Positions 1 to 20,400 are shown, counted from the stretch's first letter. The stretch is 64,000 bases of DNA from Apophysomyces variabilis (GCA_002749535.1 MZZL01000409.1:3550160-3614159); one strand, 5' to 3'. Made by a program: numbers and translations. Notes: a model not told the origin generated them from the letters alone.

Positions 1-2990
<2,990 letters not shown>

Positions 2991-3320
2991 ACTGCGTTCT
3001 TGGTCAATGGTATGAAAACAGCATGCCTTGTAAGTAGTAGTCATAAACCAAAAACGTTAAAATAGCATCCACATGCAATACAAGACTTCCATTTGCATAA
3101 TTTTGTCTTACGGTTGCATTTAATTATATAAGCGATTTCAGACCTTTGTCGTTAGTAAAGAGAAAGATGAGCAAACATGTCCTGCTCAGTGTAAGGAACA
3201 TTGTTTATTTATTATTTACTGGATATATGTCTTTTTTACAAATAGAATGACTGAATACATTAATTCGTTAAATAACTTTCCTTATCAACAATCGACACTC
3301 ATTTTTTGTACATTGATTTG
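2991..3320. other. Intergenic, AFG2 5' side to RecQ 3' end
   Basis: No convincing coding sequence except a possible first Met for AFG2 at 3044. It holds the AFG2 promoter side and the RecQ 3' UTR; T-rich on the plus strand. Confidence 0.5.
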
Positions 3321-6300
3321 TTAATAAAGCATGGTTCCCGCTGTATGTTCAGTTGGAAGAACCTGAAAAGCTCATTGTAACGCGCACAGCACCTTGTTCG
3401 ACTTTCCTTGCGTTTCTACCGATCTATAACTATTTCTTAGTAGTAGTTTAGAGATAGTGTTGTACCTGAAGGTAGCACGTCGCAAATCCTTTCGAATTAC
3501 ATTCAGTATGTTCTCTGAGTATATCTTGCATGATCATCTGTTTGATCAGACGGTCTGCATCTGTACGGTTCAAAGTCTTGCTTGCTCCATAACCTTCTAG
3601 TCGAGTATATCCCTTGTCAACATATCGCTTTGCTTGTGACCCGCGACACATGTCAACCATCTGCGGAAGAGTAACGTTATCAAGTTCTATTTGCTGTAGA
3701 AGTCGTATAACTGCAATGGCATCGTCGGTGACGTCCCGTTCGATCTTCTCAGTACCCTCATTTCTAATGCAATTATCACATGTTTTACGACACTGGGATG
3801 GGGAGAAGGATTCTCCAAAATATCCAAGAATTTGCTGTCTGCGACAATCCGTTTTGTTCTCGCAATACCGAACCATTTTGTGTAAATTATCCCGTAACCG
3901 TTGCTTTTGTTGCCAATCACCTTCTCCTCTGTCAATAAGTAATCTATGTGTTGTTGTATCCCGATAATTGTAGTAAAGCCGACATTTTGCTGGTAACCCA
4001 TCGCGACCAGCGCGACCCGTTTCTTGATAGTAGCCTTCCACCGATGATGGCATTGAGTAGTGAATCACGAAACGAACGTCAGGTTTATCGATACCCATGC
4101 CAAACGCAATGGTGGCAACAATAACTTGTACTTGGCCTGACTGCCATTCTTGTTGAATCGCTAATCTGTCTTTAGAAGACAAAGCCGCATGATAAAATTT
4201 CGCACGGATGTTAAAATCCTTGCAAAGTGTTTCTGCAACTAATTCGCAGTGGCGACGCGTCGTACAGTAAATAATGCCTGACTGCCTTGGATGCATTGCA
4301 ATGAACCTATGCATGTCTTCGTACTGCGATTTCCCAATCCTTGGAACCACTTCATATCTAATTGAATCCATGAGTATTCAATCAGATCCTCTACAGGCAT
4401 CACTTACGATAAATTAGAGCGATTGAAGCTTTGTTTAAGTACTTTGCAATTCTGGATTCCAAGATTATGTAAAACATCTTTTTGAACCATCTCATTAGCA
4501 GTAGCAGTAAGCGCCATAATAGGTACGCCAGGATACGTATTTTTAAGATTGCCGAGCATTTTATAGTCCGGACGGAAGTCATGACCCCATTGAGAAACAC
4601 AATGAGCCTCATCGATCACAAACCGTGCCAATAAGTTTCGACGATGTAGTCGTTCCAATATCGAGTGCAATGCACCCGAGCGCTGAAGCAATTCAGGCGT
4701 CGTGTATAGAAGCTGCATCCTCGGAGTTTCTCGTCCAAGTTCCGCATAGACCCATTTTCTTTGTTCCGCAGATATCTGACTGTTAAGTAGAGCAGCAGCA
4801 ATGCCTTTGTTTTGTACAAGTTGAGTTACTTGATCATGCATAAGTGACAGTAACGGGGAAACCACCAAAGTAACACCCCGTCGTTTGTATCGTTGGATAA
4901 TGGCAGGAAGTTGATAACATAAGCTCTTCCCGCCTCCTGTAGGCATGAGAACAAAAACGTCTTCACCGTTCAGTGTGGTATTAATTGCCTCTAATTGATT
5001 CCGCCGAAAGTTTGTAAGCTTGAAATTCTGCCTCAATGCTTTCCAAACATCTCGAGACCAGGGGTAATTTTCCGATTCTTTCTCATATGTTGTGCTAGAA
5101 TCCTCTACAGTACTTGCATTACGCAGTGCCGATAAACTCGTAAATTCTGCACTATGATTGGGAGGGGTAGTCGGTGGTCGTGTAGAATCTGATGCAAAAA
5201 ATTGGGATCGGACAACAGGCTCTCGATCAAACGAATTGGTCGATGCCGGTCCGTATTCATCCATGATGCAATCAGCACTATACGCCGGTGTTGCTAATGT
5301 GGGTTCAGTTGATTGAGCCATGTCAATTTGACGACGTAGATCTTCAATCTTCTCGAGTATGGATTTTCTACATTTTCGGTCGGTCAAAACTCGTTGCAGT
5401 TGCTTAGGAACTCACCGTTCGTCCAGAAGTCTACTCTGAGCTTCCTTGTCTATAGATGCAGAGAGCATAATCTCTACAAGGTTCCTGTTGATAGTGTTTT
5501 CACGTGCCTCTAGCTCGCTTAATTTCACTTTCATTTCACTTAATGGCATCTTAGCCGGAGACTATGCATTTATTAAATAAATCGGATGCACTCCAACTCA
5601 CATTACCTCTGGTTCAGTAGTATACAGATCCATAGGTTCTAGGATCTGTATAGGCTCATCATCTGCTGGAGGATAATGAATTTCTGGTGCCTAGGGCTTT
5701 GGTGAGCGCTGCTAACTATTAAAAGCAAAACATTAACGTACCGGTGTGTCGTCTATAAGTTCATGTTGACGAAGATGGCTATCCCAGTCATCGTCCATGA
5801 GTTCAATAGGTATATCATAATTTGCATCAAACATATTATCATCCTCGAACGGGTCATCCTCAATTTCGTGGATCAGTGCTGGGGTTGGGTTAACGAAAGC
5901 TTGATGTTGAGGCTCAGGTGATATATTGTCTACAGAATGGTTGGATGTGGTGTTGGGAATGCTATCAATGCTTATATAGGAATTTTGAGTGGTATCTTTG
6001 GTAACTTTTGATTTCGATAGGCTAGGCATTTGACGTCGTGGCTTCGTGGTAACATCAGACCTTTTTGTCGGAGGGTGTACGGGATGGTAATTCTGTTCAT
6101 TATCAACTTCGATCCATGACCGTTTCTGTCGAACGATTAGAGTGTCGGCAAACGGATCCATGGAATCACTGTTGTTGTTGTCATTCAGCTGTTTATTCAA
6201 GGCAGGAACAGGCGTCCTTGCCGTAACAGGTGTTTGTGCCTGGGTCAAAGGTGTATTGATTCCATTATGAGCAGGATGTATGACAAAAGACTCATGAAGA

Positions 6301-6368
6301 GGTACGCAAACGTATGGTAACACATTTTTTTGAAACCAAACTAGGTGTTCGTCATAATTATCCCGCAT
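3321..6368 (-). CDS. RecQ-family DNA helicase (Sgs1/BLM-like), no HRDC
   Basis: ATP-dependent 3'-5' DNA helicase for recombination and fork repair. Six exons: 6368-5742, 5690-5607, 5561-5416, 5367-4408, 4357-3466, 3362-3321; they sum to exactly 917 codons (916 aa). N-terminal about 285 residues are low complexity and acidic with a short coiled coil. The helicase core follows: Walker A GGGKS (about 430), DEAHCVSQWGHDFRPDY (about 538, DEAH box plus RecQ aromatic loop), QETGRAGRDG (motif VI), then the RecQ zinc-binding cysteines in RYCENKTDC and CRKTCDNC and a winged-helix RQC. The last exon adds only 13 residues after RQC, so the HRDC domain found in Sgs1 and BLM is absent. The protein is also shorter than Sgs1 (about 1450 aa). 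It may be a BLM-like paralogue rather than the sole Sgs1. Starts at MRDNYDEHL, the first Met of the open N-terminal exon. Confidence 0.92.
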
Positions 6369-6758
6369 TATACATTAAGCAAGGATGTTAAACTTTGAAT
6401 GCACAGGACATGCGGACTTCTGCCAGTGTAAACGCGTCTCAAACCGAGAAATTTGCTTTTTACGCGACGTGTTTGCTCTTTCACACAGCGCTGGCCAATC
6501 AACCCCTTTCTACTATAGCTTCCTCATACTGACACCATATGAATATCAGGCTCGTTAAAAGAACCCTTCACAAGATCTTAAGCATTTTCACACTCCTTCC
6601 ACAATTTACCGCCTATGTACTTAGTTGCCCATGGTGATGGGAGATCACGCGGCAACCAAAACCGACCTTGGTCTTACCCTGTTTCTTGGACGCATCAAGA
6701 GCAAACATTTATTGTGTTCTGTGTATATACTGATTTGATGTTAACGTTCTTGAAGTAA
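6369..6758. other. Intergenic between RecQ start and RING ligase end
   Basis: RecQ promoter region plus 3' UTR of the upstream gene. No coding signal or obvious repeat seen. Confidence 0.5.
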
Positions 6759-8353
6759 TCATCCATCATTAGACTCCACGTGATTACGTGCAGTAGGTGA
6801 CGAGGAACTAGAAGGCGAATCATAGTCGTTGTTTTGCAGGGATGCTAACCGTACGCCGAGAGATGATATATAGGTACCCGCAGAACCGTTGCGTGGTGTT
6901 CCACTCGCTTGTAAGATCTGTTCTTGATCTGAGTTGGCTGAAAGCGTTTCTGTAGTACTTTCCGCCATACTGCTGCTGGTAGGCTTAGGATCTTCTCCGT
7001 TGGCTTGTGCAGCTGCTGTTTCTTCTGTATTCTCTGTTTTAAGCACTGTGGTGTTGTAACTACGACAATGACCGCATTTATGATAGAAAAAGTGATATTT
7101 TGCGGGTGATTTACGTTCGCAATCATTGCAAAATATGTGAGATATGTATTTTTCGTATTCCGGCGGCATAGATTGACGTTCAAGTTCGCGGTCCAAACGG
7201 GCAAAATAAGTGAACATGTTACCCAATGACTTGAGGCACATGGGACATTGGTACGCCGTTTGGATATACGTTGTGTAACACATCTTGTGTATACAGTGTC
7301 CACATGGCTATACAGCGTGTATGGTTATAGTCAGTTCGTACCTAACACCGTCCTTACCATGAATATGACTTTCGATAGGCTTGTGAACATATATTCCCCA
7401 CAGATAGGACAGTCGCTCTCGAGATTTCGTTCGATACAACGATGATTATCCTTTAACTTCAACTCCATGCAAACATTGCATGTCTTACAGTGGAAATAAT
7501 CCTGTCCAAGACCTTGCCCCTGACGGCAAATGCCGCAATCGTCACAGTGATATATCGACTTCTTCGGATCGTTATCCCATAATTTACACTTTCCGCAATA
7601 ATAGCGCGCCACCTCGATTTTACACTGTCTACATGTTTGTGCCGCTGGCTGAAGAGTGAGACACAGCATGCACAGCATGTTTTTAGTATCCGTACTAAGC
7701 AACCATTCGGATAAGCCATCCATAATATCGCTAATCGATTCGGTAATTACCGGACAATGGAGTGATTCGTGGTTTCATCATGGCAGAAACGGCATGTGAA
7801 AATTTTACCACAGCAATTTGCTTGTAGTTTGCATTTGCGTTGATAATGCTTACAACCCAATATCTTCTTACTCTCATTCTATCAAACCTGTATCAACGCC
7901 TCGCAAATCTTCTCATTCTCTTTACCTGATAAGATATGGAATATCCATTATCTGTAGCCGTAGTGTCACTGTCATCAGACGACGTTTCCCCTGATGGTGA
8001 ACTTGCTGGTGGTATAGTGCCATGGCGTATCAAGTACTAAACACAATATATAGTTAACCATAGTCCGTAAAAGCACTGCAAAAGTGTCATTCGCCTGTTA
8101 CCTGCATCATTCGTGCTTTTTCTTTCGGATGAATAGAACTGTCCTTTTGAATTTCTAACATCTTTTTCCGTAATTCAGCCTCATTAAGGCCGTTTCTGGG
8201 TTGCGAATTGTTTCCACTTCTCTCATTGGCGACCGCTGTTGCATTAGATTGGGTCTGATCTTCAGCATCCCACCAATCGTCATCATCCTCATCCATTACA
8301 TTAAGATCGTGATCATATTCAAGGTCACTTTCCGAGTCTTGACGGTTGGACAT
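6759..8353 (-). CDS. CHY zinc-finger / RING E3 ubiquitin ligase (RCHY1/Pirh2 family)
   Basis: Zinc-binding E3 ubiquitin ligase. Exons 8353-8102, 8036-7926, 7866-7751, 7730-7358 and 7307-6759 sum to 467 codons (466 aa). Order of domains: acidic N-terminus (EYDHDLNVMDEDDDDWWD); a helix with EIQKDSSIHPKEKARMMQ; CHY finger beginning GCKHYQRKCKLQANCC; CTCHY finger (YHCDDCGICR, YFHCKTCNVC); RING starting DCPICGEYMF and, after an intron, PCGHCIHKMCY and CPMCLKSL; then a rubredoxin-like C4 zinc ribbon (IFCNDCERKS, FYHKCGHC). A disordered Ser-rich tail of about 90 residues ends the protein. All metal ligands expected of the family appear present. Pirh2-type ligases act on p53 and other targets in animals; the fungal substrates are not deducible here. 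The start is the only Met before the acidic segment. Confidence 0.93.
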
Positions 8354-10801
8354 GGCGGGTAAGCTTATGAACAGAATCTGATATGAACAGTAGATAATAT
8401 ATCAAACTAAGAGAAAAAATGCAAAAAAAGCCTTCAAAGTTGTATAAAACGATAGAAGTCAGTGCGTATAGATCAGAGGTTCAGCAGATGTGCAAAAACT
8501 GATAGGAGAAACCATCCAATCATCTTCCGTAATTTCGTAGTCAGATTGCCGATACCGACCAGACCGCTTTTAACGTTTAGACATGTCTCCCGAACTAAAC
8601 ATAAGCGAATAGATATAAATATAAGGAACGCTTTTTACTTAACCCAGCGACAAAGTAAGAACACAGTTTAAGAACGATTCATTTCGCTCAAAACTTGTCT
8701 GTTTCAAGTTTACTGTCATCTTCACTTAAGAATCTTACCCACATGAAGAGTATGATGTGGCTATTGCTAAACGGAGATATGTTATGTGTCAAAATGACTC
8801 ATACTCTTTTTGTTTATTTAGGGAACCTAGTAACGACATGCAGAACCCATATAACTCCTCATATTGCAATGCAAGCATTGCAACGTAAACAACAAGCAGA
8901 GAAATAGTATTGGCAATGATTGAAGCGTTTCATTGTCGGGTCGTACAGACGCTCAATTACATGATTGGTGTTGGACACTGTTTGCGCCCCACGCCAGTGT
9001 ATCGCATTTTCCGCTTTCGTTTTCATTATAATTTTTCATGACATTGGTTTCGAACGGCATTTTTAATAGTTAATGTTGCTTTAAAAGGCTCTGTGACAGC
9101 CCCTTCACAAAGCCATTTAGGGCTATTTGTTTTATGCCAACTGCAAAAGCTGTATACAGCATCTCCCACGCGGTTTGAGATGTATCAGTATCTTGGCAAT
9201 GTAACAACCTATAAGCAGACTATAACATGAAGTCTATTGTATTGTAATATCTAGAAACCAGTTTCTTTTTCAATTTTCTTGTTTGGGTAATGGAGGCTAG
9301 CAATCAATGCATCCCAACCAGCCAGATTTCAGCAGCTTAAGCGGGAAGTGAAAAAGTATCCGCGATCTCGCCAAAGTCGCAAAGTAGGCAACTTTAGGGA
9401 AACCTTTCTACTCAATCAAATCCCACTGCCTTTGATCCAGCCAAGGTCTTTCAGCAGAGGCCATGCCTTGACGTTCAAAAAATTTGAATCAAATAATTTT
9501 GCATAAGGAATTACCCAAATGCCTATATTATCCTTACTCATTCATTTGAGGCAAAGATTTTCAGCAGTCACAGAAAAAGGCCAAATAAATGCAATAATTG
9601 ACAGATATCCAACTTGTGGGAAGGTAATTTATCTATAAGCTGTTTTAACCCAAGACTGTCGCCTGCAAACACTGCCTGTGCCTGCAAACACTGCCTGTGA
9701 TATCCTTATTACCAGATTAAGACTATAACTGCAAGAAATAGGGTAAGCAAAATAAAGTAATAGCAAATCGGTTAGTCCATGCATGCTTGTATGACTTATT
9801 TTCATCTCCAGAGACGATGTTCTTGGAAACTTAACGATAATATAAATTTTTTTCTTTCTGGGCTCAAGTGTATGAAGAGACCATTTTCTGCACAGCTAAC
9901 CCTTGTATTGGATGTAGATAGCGTGGCTTATCTTCGCTTGCTTGCTCCGGTTCGAAATTGGAGGCTCAGTATTTTAAGATCGCTTGCTCATTTTCGTCAA
10001 GTCGGGTTAAAACTAACTTGGAACAGTGTAACGTCAGGGTTACTGTTGCACAAACGAGCTTTTCCAATACACCATGTAACTTTTGATTTAAAACTCAAGC
10101 CATCAGCCGTTGTCATTTTGTACGCCTTTGTTAAGTGCTTTAAAAACATGTTTATTCAATTCTTGTCATTGCGCTTCTTCTAAATTTCCAGTCAATAAAC
10201 GAAGTTTTCAATATTGGCAAGTGTGGGCATGCTTTAGAGTCGCCCAATTAAAGAAGAATGGCTTTCCATAGATTTTGCGCCTTAACTAACACGGTCTATT
10301 ACCAGGACTATAGATAACTCATGTCTATTCGCGCTTTGACGTTTAGTCCTGGTATATTGAAGCTTGTAAAGCAATAGGTAATAGCAAGGAATAGCTTATC
10401 AAGCTACAGGCGACTGACTTCGTTCCGCCCGCTCAGATTCCAGTTTTTAACGAGAAGTAAAACTAATAGATTCAGTTCTCATGCTGCAAGACCATGAATA
10501 CGTATATCGTTGTGTGATAGTCGATAAATCAGCATTTACAGTATATCCATCGGGGAAACTGTCAAGACTTGGGCTCAGATCATGAACGATCTAGACGCAC
10601 GGTCGTCAACACGTGTAAAGCGCAGATATTGTTTGATTGGATCACCCTGTTTAAAAACCCGCATTGTAGAATGGTTCTTTTTCATTGGATAATGACACAC
10701 TTTGCTATTCAGAAGGTTTTTTTTTAATCAAGGTATCATTGACCGAATTAAAACGAGGCGAAGGATGAATGTGGTGACTACTTTTTGACTGAGATGTTTG
10801 G
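8354..10801. other. Gene-poor interval
   Basis: About 2.4 kb without a supportable gene. An open frame at 9779-10183 (+) has no recognisable domain and poor coding character. A perfect 19-bp tandem duplication lies at 9661-9698. A tRNA B-box-like motif at about 9949 has no matching acceptor stem. Confidence 0.6.
9661..9698. repeat. 19-bp unit duplicated in tandem
   Basis: The unit GCCTGCAAACACTGCCTGT occurs twice head to tail without mismatch. Short local duplication in non-coding DNA. Confidence 0.85.
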
Positions 10802-11244
10802 TTACAAATGGTCGTTCCCATCTAAGCGCACTAAAACAAATAAATAAAGTTAAGTATCCTAAGCTGCCAGAAAGAAAGGAGAAAGAACTTACGGTAAAAG
10901 TTTACAATGACGGCCGCCAATAAAAAGATACAGAGAACAGTAGGTCCGACACGATCATCGTATGGAGCAGCTTCTCGGTTTCTGATTTTTGTTGCTCTCC
11001 AGTGGAACGTGTACAAGGCATATAACATCACACCCATGGCAATACAGGTGAACAGAAGGGCAGACATACGACCAATACGATCTCCAAAGTTCAACAGACC
11101 CATAGCAAGACCTCCAAGGACGACAGTGAAGTTGAGCCACGATAGAAAAGTACGCTCATTAGCAAAGAAAACTTTGGGCTCAACCCGAACAGGAAGAGCA
11201 ATACGTTTTCCTGCTGCGGATTCCAAAGGACTAGTGCTAGACAT
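10802..11244 (-). CDS. VTC1: Vacuolar transporter chaperone 1 (polyphosphate polymerase subunit)
   Basis: Small membrane subunit of the VTC complex, which makes polyphosphate and moves it into the vacuole; also linked to V-ATPase stability and microautophagy. Two exons, 11244-10893 and 10830-10802, give 127 codons (126 aa), close to yeast Vtc1 (129 aa). Near-identity to the family is visible in [20 protein letters not shown], the conserved start of the DUF202-type domain, followed by three membrane segments (about residues 34-54, 60-82 and 100-120). Basic residues in [10 protein letters not shown] lie between segments 2 and 3. The tiny last exon encodes LRLDGNDHL, matching the cytosolic tail seen in relatives. 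The catalytic subunit Vtc4 is not in the window. Confidence 0.96.
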
Positions 11245-13172
11245 GAGGGTAATGAAGGAAGTATGAGCAAGAGAAGAAAAAAGAAAGAAGAGTGGAAGGG
11301 AGATCCATGGTCATCGTCGGGATTTTGTGACTTTCCACGTCTCCGCTGCTGGCCTTAACAAACGCACACGCCCTCGTTGCAACATAGGCCCGCATCTCAG
11401 CAATGACACGCATTATATACAACGAGAAATTGCCAACAGGATCCATGCGGATATCATAGTAGGATATATTATAAATATGGGAAGTTCAATATCAAAATCA
11501 CGAGCTGTTTGCACGGCATTAGCTTCAAAGCCTGACCATTCAACTCTGTTGCAAAGCATCACTCTCCAATATGTAGGATAAATTTATCTTAGCTGAATTG
11601 GTATTCCACCTCAGTCAAGCAATGAAGTATGCATTGACTTATAATGTAGATTACTTCCAAAAGTTTTTTTTTTGCTTTTACTTAAAGCAGAGTGCTGCTT
11701 CAGTATGCCATTTATTCACATTAACCAGATTTTTGCCTTTTTGGTCCTTTGCCTGTCCTTCTATAGAGTGAAAATCACTTTTGGTGCTGCAAGGGTTTAT
11801 AGACACTAATTCAGGATATGGCGATTTACAAGTTCGATAAGATATGGACAACTGAACTTGACGCTAACCATTCATATTAATTCCGATGGCCTGCGACTTT
11901 GATTTTCATATATTGCGAAATCATTTTTGGGAAACCCTGACCATCTCGGCCGGTCATGATCCTTCTCTCGAGCTGCTTCAGACCCATCCTGTTCAGAGAG
12001 CTAACGTGCACCAAATGGCGATGCCGAGAATAACGGTATTCTGGAGTTGCTGTGTCCTAATCCGTGGAAGGAATACAGATGGAGGATAATGCAGGTTTAT
12101 TACCACCATTGCACAACAACGCATCACTAATTGGACCGAGAAGATGATTGTGTAGCCTGTACACTCTGTCGCACTTCTTGTTCCACCAGCGATTGCTAAA
12201 TAGCGTCGATCCGCATCCATTCTTCCAGATCCATATCGATATCCCTTATCGCATATAGGTAATCTCTATAAGCATCTGCAGCTATGTAAGACGCAACGGA
12301 ACAGACCCAACAAAGGCGGGCTGTACTGTGGAAGCACGATCAGAAAAATTATGTCCGGAGCAAATCGTGTTGATGACCTTTTTGCTGCCAAACCAGTTTC
12401 ACATGGTCTAAACCGTATGATTATGGTATGAAACTTTTAGTGGAAATCATTCAGAAAGGATGATCGGTACCAACAAGAACAACGTCAGGACTATCACGGC
12501 TAACTCTTTTTCGTTTTCTAACCATGTCAATTGAGCCAAATGTGGTATGCCTTTCTCCATGATACTGCAGTAAAGTCTTAAAATTTATGCAGTTTCATCC
12601 ACGAGGAAGCATATGTGGCATTCTATAACATCTGCAAATAGTATTCACTTTCTTTTCAACTGCTCATGATCAGGATCACAACAAGGAGGATTGGTACGAT
12701 TATGTGATTGCAATGCAGAAGACATGTTGAATGACTCTGGAGGCTGAAGAGGGTCGTATTGGCCTACATATGATCAGCTCCACTTCAACTTTCTTTTGAC
12801 ATTGGGCAAGACAAACCTTGGTAAAACGGTGCCAACTTTCTTTGAAGAATTAGTTTTTGAACGGTGGAACAGTCAGTCTTTTTCGGATGAAGGATAAAGG
12901 CCGTAAGGGAAAATTGAGCCAATATGCACTTGTTCTTCCACCTGTCGCTGAGACTCGCTCACTCAGACTAGTATTTTTGGAGTTACTGACCCCCATGTGA
13001 AAAAATACAACATTGTAAATTGACTTCTTGTCCGGAGGGCCAAACATCAGCCTAGAGTTGCGGTGATCATCTCCCGTTATTCGCAAAATTTCCAGAAGAT
13101 AAAAACATATAAGCTATATAAAGCGCTCTATATTCTATCTAAAAACATTGATCATCTTTTTGTCGTCGGTCA
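11245..13172. other. Intergenic, possible decayed coding remnant at 11.9-12.3 kb (-)
   Basis: VTC1 promoter at the left. On the minus strand about 12320-11880 there are short open, protein-like segments in shifting frames (for example DMDLEEWMRIDA) but no continuous gene and no known domain. The rest shows no coding signal. Confidence 0.4.
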
Positions 13173-14078
13173 ATGCCGCAATCAAGGAGTTTCTCTAGTC
13201 CATGTGTCTCATGGATGCCTCGCAACAACAATAATAAATAACAGCACGATCTTACCGCTTTGGCGCAACAGATGTTCGATCAAGGCCAACTTCTTCAGCA
13301 ATTGTTGGCTCAACAAGCATCCTCACCTCAGAGCTCGGGTTCGGTGCCACACCAGCCCCAGTTGCACGACCTTGCAACGGGTCTAAGCTACTCATGGCAG
13401 CCTGACGCTACACTGCTTGAGCTGGCCCCGACCTTGGCCAACATGGTGTTTAGTCAAACACTATCTGATGACGAGCATAAAGCCATTGTGGATCGCTATC
13501 CAACCATGCAGGGCTTCAAGTACTTTCCTCCGACCGCACTACCCGAAGCGTCACGCAAATTCTCACGAGGACAGCAACGAGAGGATGCCACTCTACGGGG
13601 ACTTCAATTTTACGCCTCTGCAGTCTTCCGCCCTTTGGATGTTCTCGCGTATGAGGTACAGCGCGTTCTTCCGTCTTCTGAGGCTGAAGGTATCTTCGCA
13701 ATTATCAACGACGTTGGCACACTTGTCCTTCATTTGTGTGACATTGCCAACGTCGCTCGTAATGATCTCGCGCTTCGGGCCATCAATCCTTTCTTAAAGC
13801 TCACATCTAGCCAGGAAGATTACATCATGGCTCGCTCATATTTCCAACAGGCAGTTAATCAGTAAAGTGCGTACCACACAACTTTGCGAGAAGCACAATA
13901 TCGCAGTCCTCGCAAGCAGCTTTTTTTATTCAACCAACAAGACAACAGCAATGGCGGACCTCCCATCTCAGCATTCAGACGAAACCAACTTCGCAAACGC
14001 GACAATACCAACAACCCCTTCCGTCATACGCAACCCTCGAGACAGGACAAAGCGAGTGCAAACGAGCACCTCCAGTAG
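13173..14078 (+). pseudogene. DIRS gag-like open frame broken by two stops
   Basis: One continuous frame starts at Met 13173, is interrupted by TAA at 13239 and TAA at 13863, and runs on to 14078. The middle part (13260-13862, 201 codons) is a helical gag-like protein, Gln-rich at its start, with LHLCDIANVARNDLALRAIN, typical of DIRS gag proteins in Mucorales. The tail after the second stop is Asn/Arg/Gln-rich, as expected of a nucleic-acid-binding gag end. The readable frame across both stops suggests fairly recent inactivation. Confidence 0.7.
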
Positions 14079-14930
14079 GTGGCCGATTGTACCGTTTTTT
14101 CGCCGCATGGGCTCGCTTGACTGACAGCAAATGGGTCCATTCATTTGTTAAGGAAGGTTTTCGCATACACTTTCAACGTCGCCCTCCAGTATCATATCAC
14201 AGTATGCTTTCTTTCCTTTACAACCAAGAACAAACGGTATCTTCTACGCAAGGAGATAAAGAGCTTCTGGTGAAACGGTCAATAGAGCCATCTCCTATGA
14301 CGCCCGGATTCACCAGCCGCCTCTTTGTTATCCCCAAGCTCAACGGAGGACATCATCCGGTGTTCAACCTTCAAGCACACAAGCAGTATGTTATACCGCC
14401 GCATTTTAGAATGGAAATAATCCAGCAAGTCATTCGCCTATTCCATCGCAACGATTTCCTCACGTCTTTGGATACTTTCGGACGCCATTTTGCACATACT
14501 TGTCCACAAGCACTCGCATGGTTTCCTCCGGTACTCCACAATCTGACCATGCGACTCTGTGCAATAATAACGACCATACTCCCAGCGAAATTATACACTC
14601 AGCATCTTATGTCCTGGAAGAACCGCTTAGTCAAGCACCCGCTCGATTAGGGACAGGGCCAATTCCTCTCCCTAGCCAGTGCCAAGAACTTCGGTGGTGG
14701 TTAACGAACCTGGAGAACAGGAATGGCCGACCTTTCATACCAAGCCAACCGAGGCACGTTACCCACGTCGACGAAAGCAATCATGGATGGGGAGGCATCC
14801 ACGCCAGGCAGGTCGCGCAAGGCGTATGGTCAAACGACGGAGCCGCGCAGCCCATCAAGTGGCGGGAGGTGAAGGCCATAGAACTGACGCTACTGGTCTC
14901 GGTTAGAATTACTTTCACCAGCTGCTTCTC
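14066..14930 (+). pseudogene. DIRS pol remnant: RT with palm deletion, then RNase H
   Basis: RT lies in the frame of 14087-14650 and RNase H in the frame of 14500-15246, so a frameshift separates them. RT fingers and the beginning of motif A are intact, but the sequence jumps near 14485 to a thumb-like segment, losing motifs B and C. RNase H keeps one clear catalytic Asp (in THVDESNHGWGG) and a Glu region (REVKAIEL). Non-functional as polymerase. Confidence 0.7.
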
Positions 14931-15830
14931 TGCTACCGCCTCTTCAGATCACTGGGGAATTCTCCCTCATACCATCACTCTATGTCCTCCACCTGGCGAC
15001 AACTTCGTGTTTCTGAAGCGTACACTTTTGATCACCGGCTTTGGGCTCCTTCCCCAAAGCCGACGTTCTGAACGTCAGAAAGGGATTAATCTCATCAACC
15101 GTCATTCCTCGCAGCACAATCCCAGCAACAAGTTATACGGTCTTTCTTCGCTCGCAATATCACCTTCCCTTCCCACCCTGATGCCCATGCATGGCCGAAC
15201 CCAGGCACTGTGGATCCTCACCTCTCTGTATAGCTCTTGCCTTTGACTTTGCGCCTACCCGGCCAGCGGTCACTCACGGCCCGTTACCGTTCGCTCTCCC
15301 AATCTCAAACACTGGCAAGCCTTGGCCTTGTACAAACTGGCCCGAACAAGCCCATCTCACCCGCGCCCACGCGATATCTTGTTTGCAATCCCATCGTCAA
15401 CTGAATGTAGCCGTTGTCGTTGTTGATCCCCTATCCTACACACTAAATCAGCTTCCCACCCGTCCACCTCATTCGAAACAACAAACTTTACTTGCAACGC
15501 ATACGGCCCATTCTCTCCTCCCTGCTGCTCCATATACAGCGCTTCTGCCTCCCGCCGGATGACAGGATCTCTGATTCCTCAACAGCTAGCCCTTTTCTCC
15601 GATGGATATCAGAGGCTCCATGTACATCGCTGGCATTGCTCCCCGCCAACTCTCTCCTCCACTCGTCCCCCTAACACTTTTCGCTCTTTCCCCACCCTTC
15701 TTTGTGGCTCATTGTTGTTTCCTAAATGCTTTTATCCTGTATCGCTATTTCCTCTCTCTCCCCATTTTTTGCCCTTCAGAGCCCCAACGGCTTTTTAGTT
15801 CTTTATACGTTTCTTTTCGATCTGGTTAGA

Positions 15831-20400
<4,570 letters not shown>

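Larger units (their letters stand above)
13173..15830 (+). mobile_element. DIRS-like (tyrosine-recombinase class) retrotransposon relic
   Basis: A decayed retroelement on the plus strand. A gag-like region at 13173-14078 is followed by a reverse-transcriptase N part (about 14066-14490) and an RNase H region (about 14640-14930). The RT part contains VGGRLYRFFAAW, PGFTSRLFVIPKLNGGHHPV and motif A start DFLTSLD; the RNase H part has THVDESNHGWGG and WREVKAIEL. These are hallmarks of DIRS/Ngaro-type pol. Between motif A and the thumb-like segment ILPAKLYTQHL the palm with the catalytic YADD-type motif is missing, so there is a large internal deletion. Gag and pol also have in-frame stops and frame changes. 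I could not recognise a tyrosine recombinase or terminal repeats in the CT-rich 3' part (14930-15830). The element cannot be autonomous. Borders are approximate. Confidence 0.8.

Noticed and set aside
9930..9990. tRNA-like B box (GGTTCGAAATT) with an A-box-like stretch upstream
   Set aside because: No acceptor stem or anticodon arm can be drawn.
9779..10183. Open frame of 134 codons (+)
   Set aside because: No domain, unusual composition and no partner exon; likely chance in AT-rich DNA.
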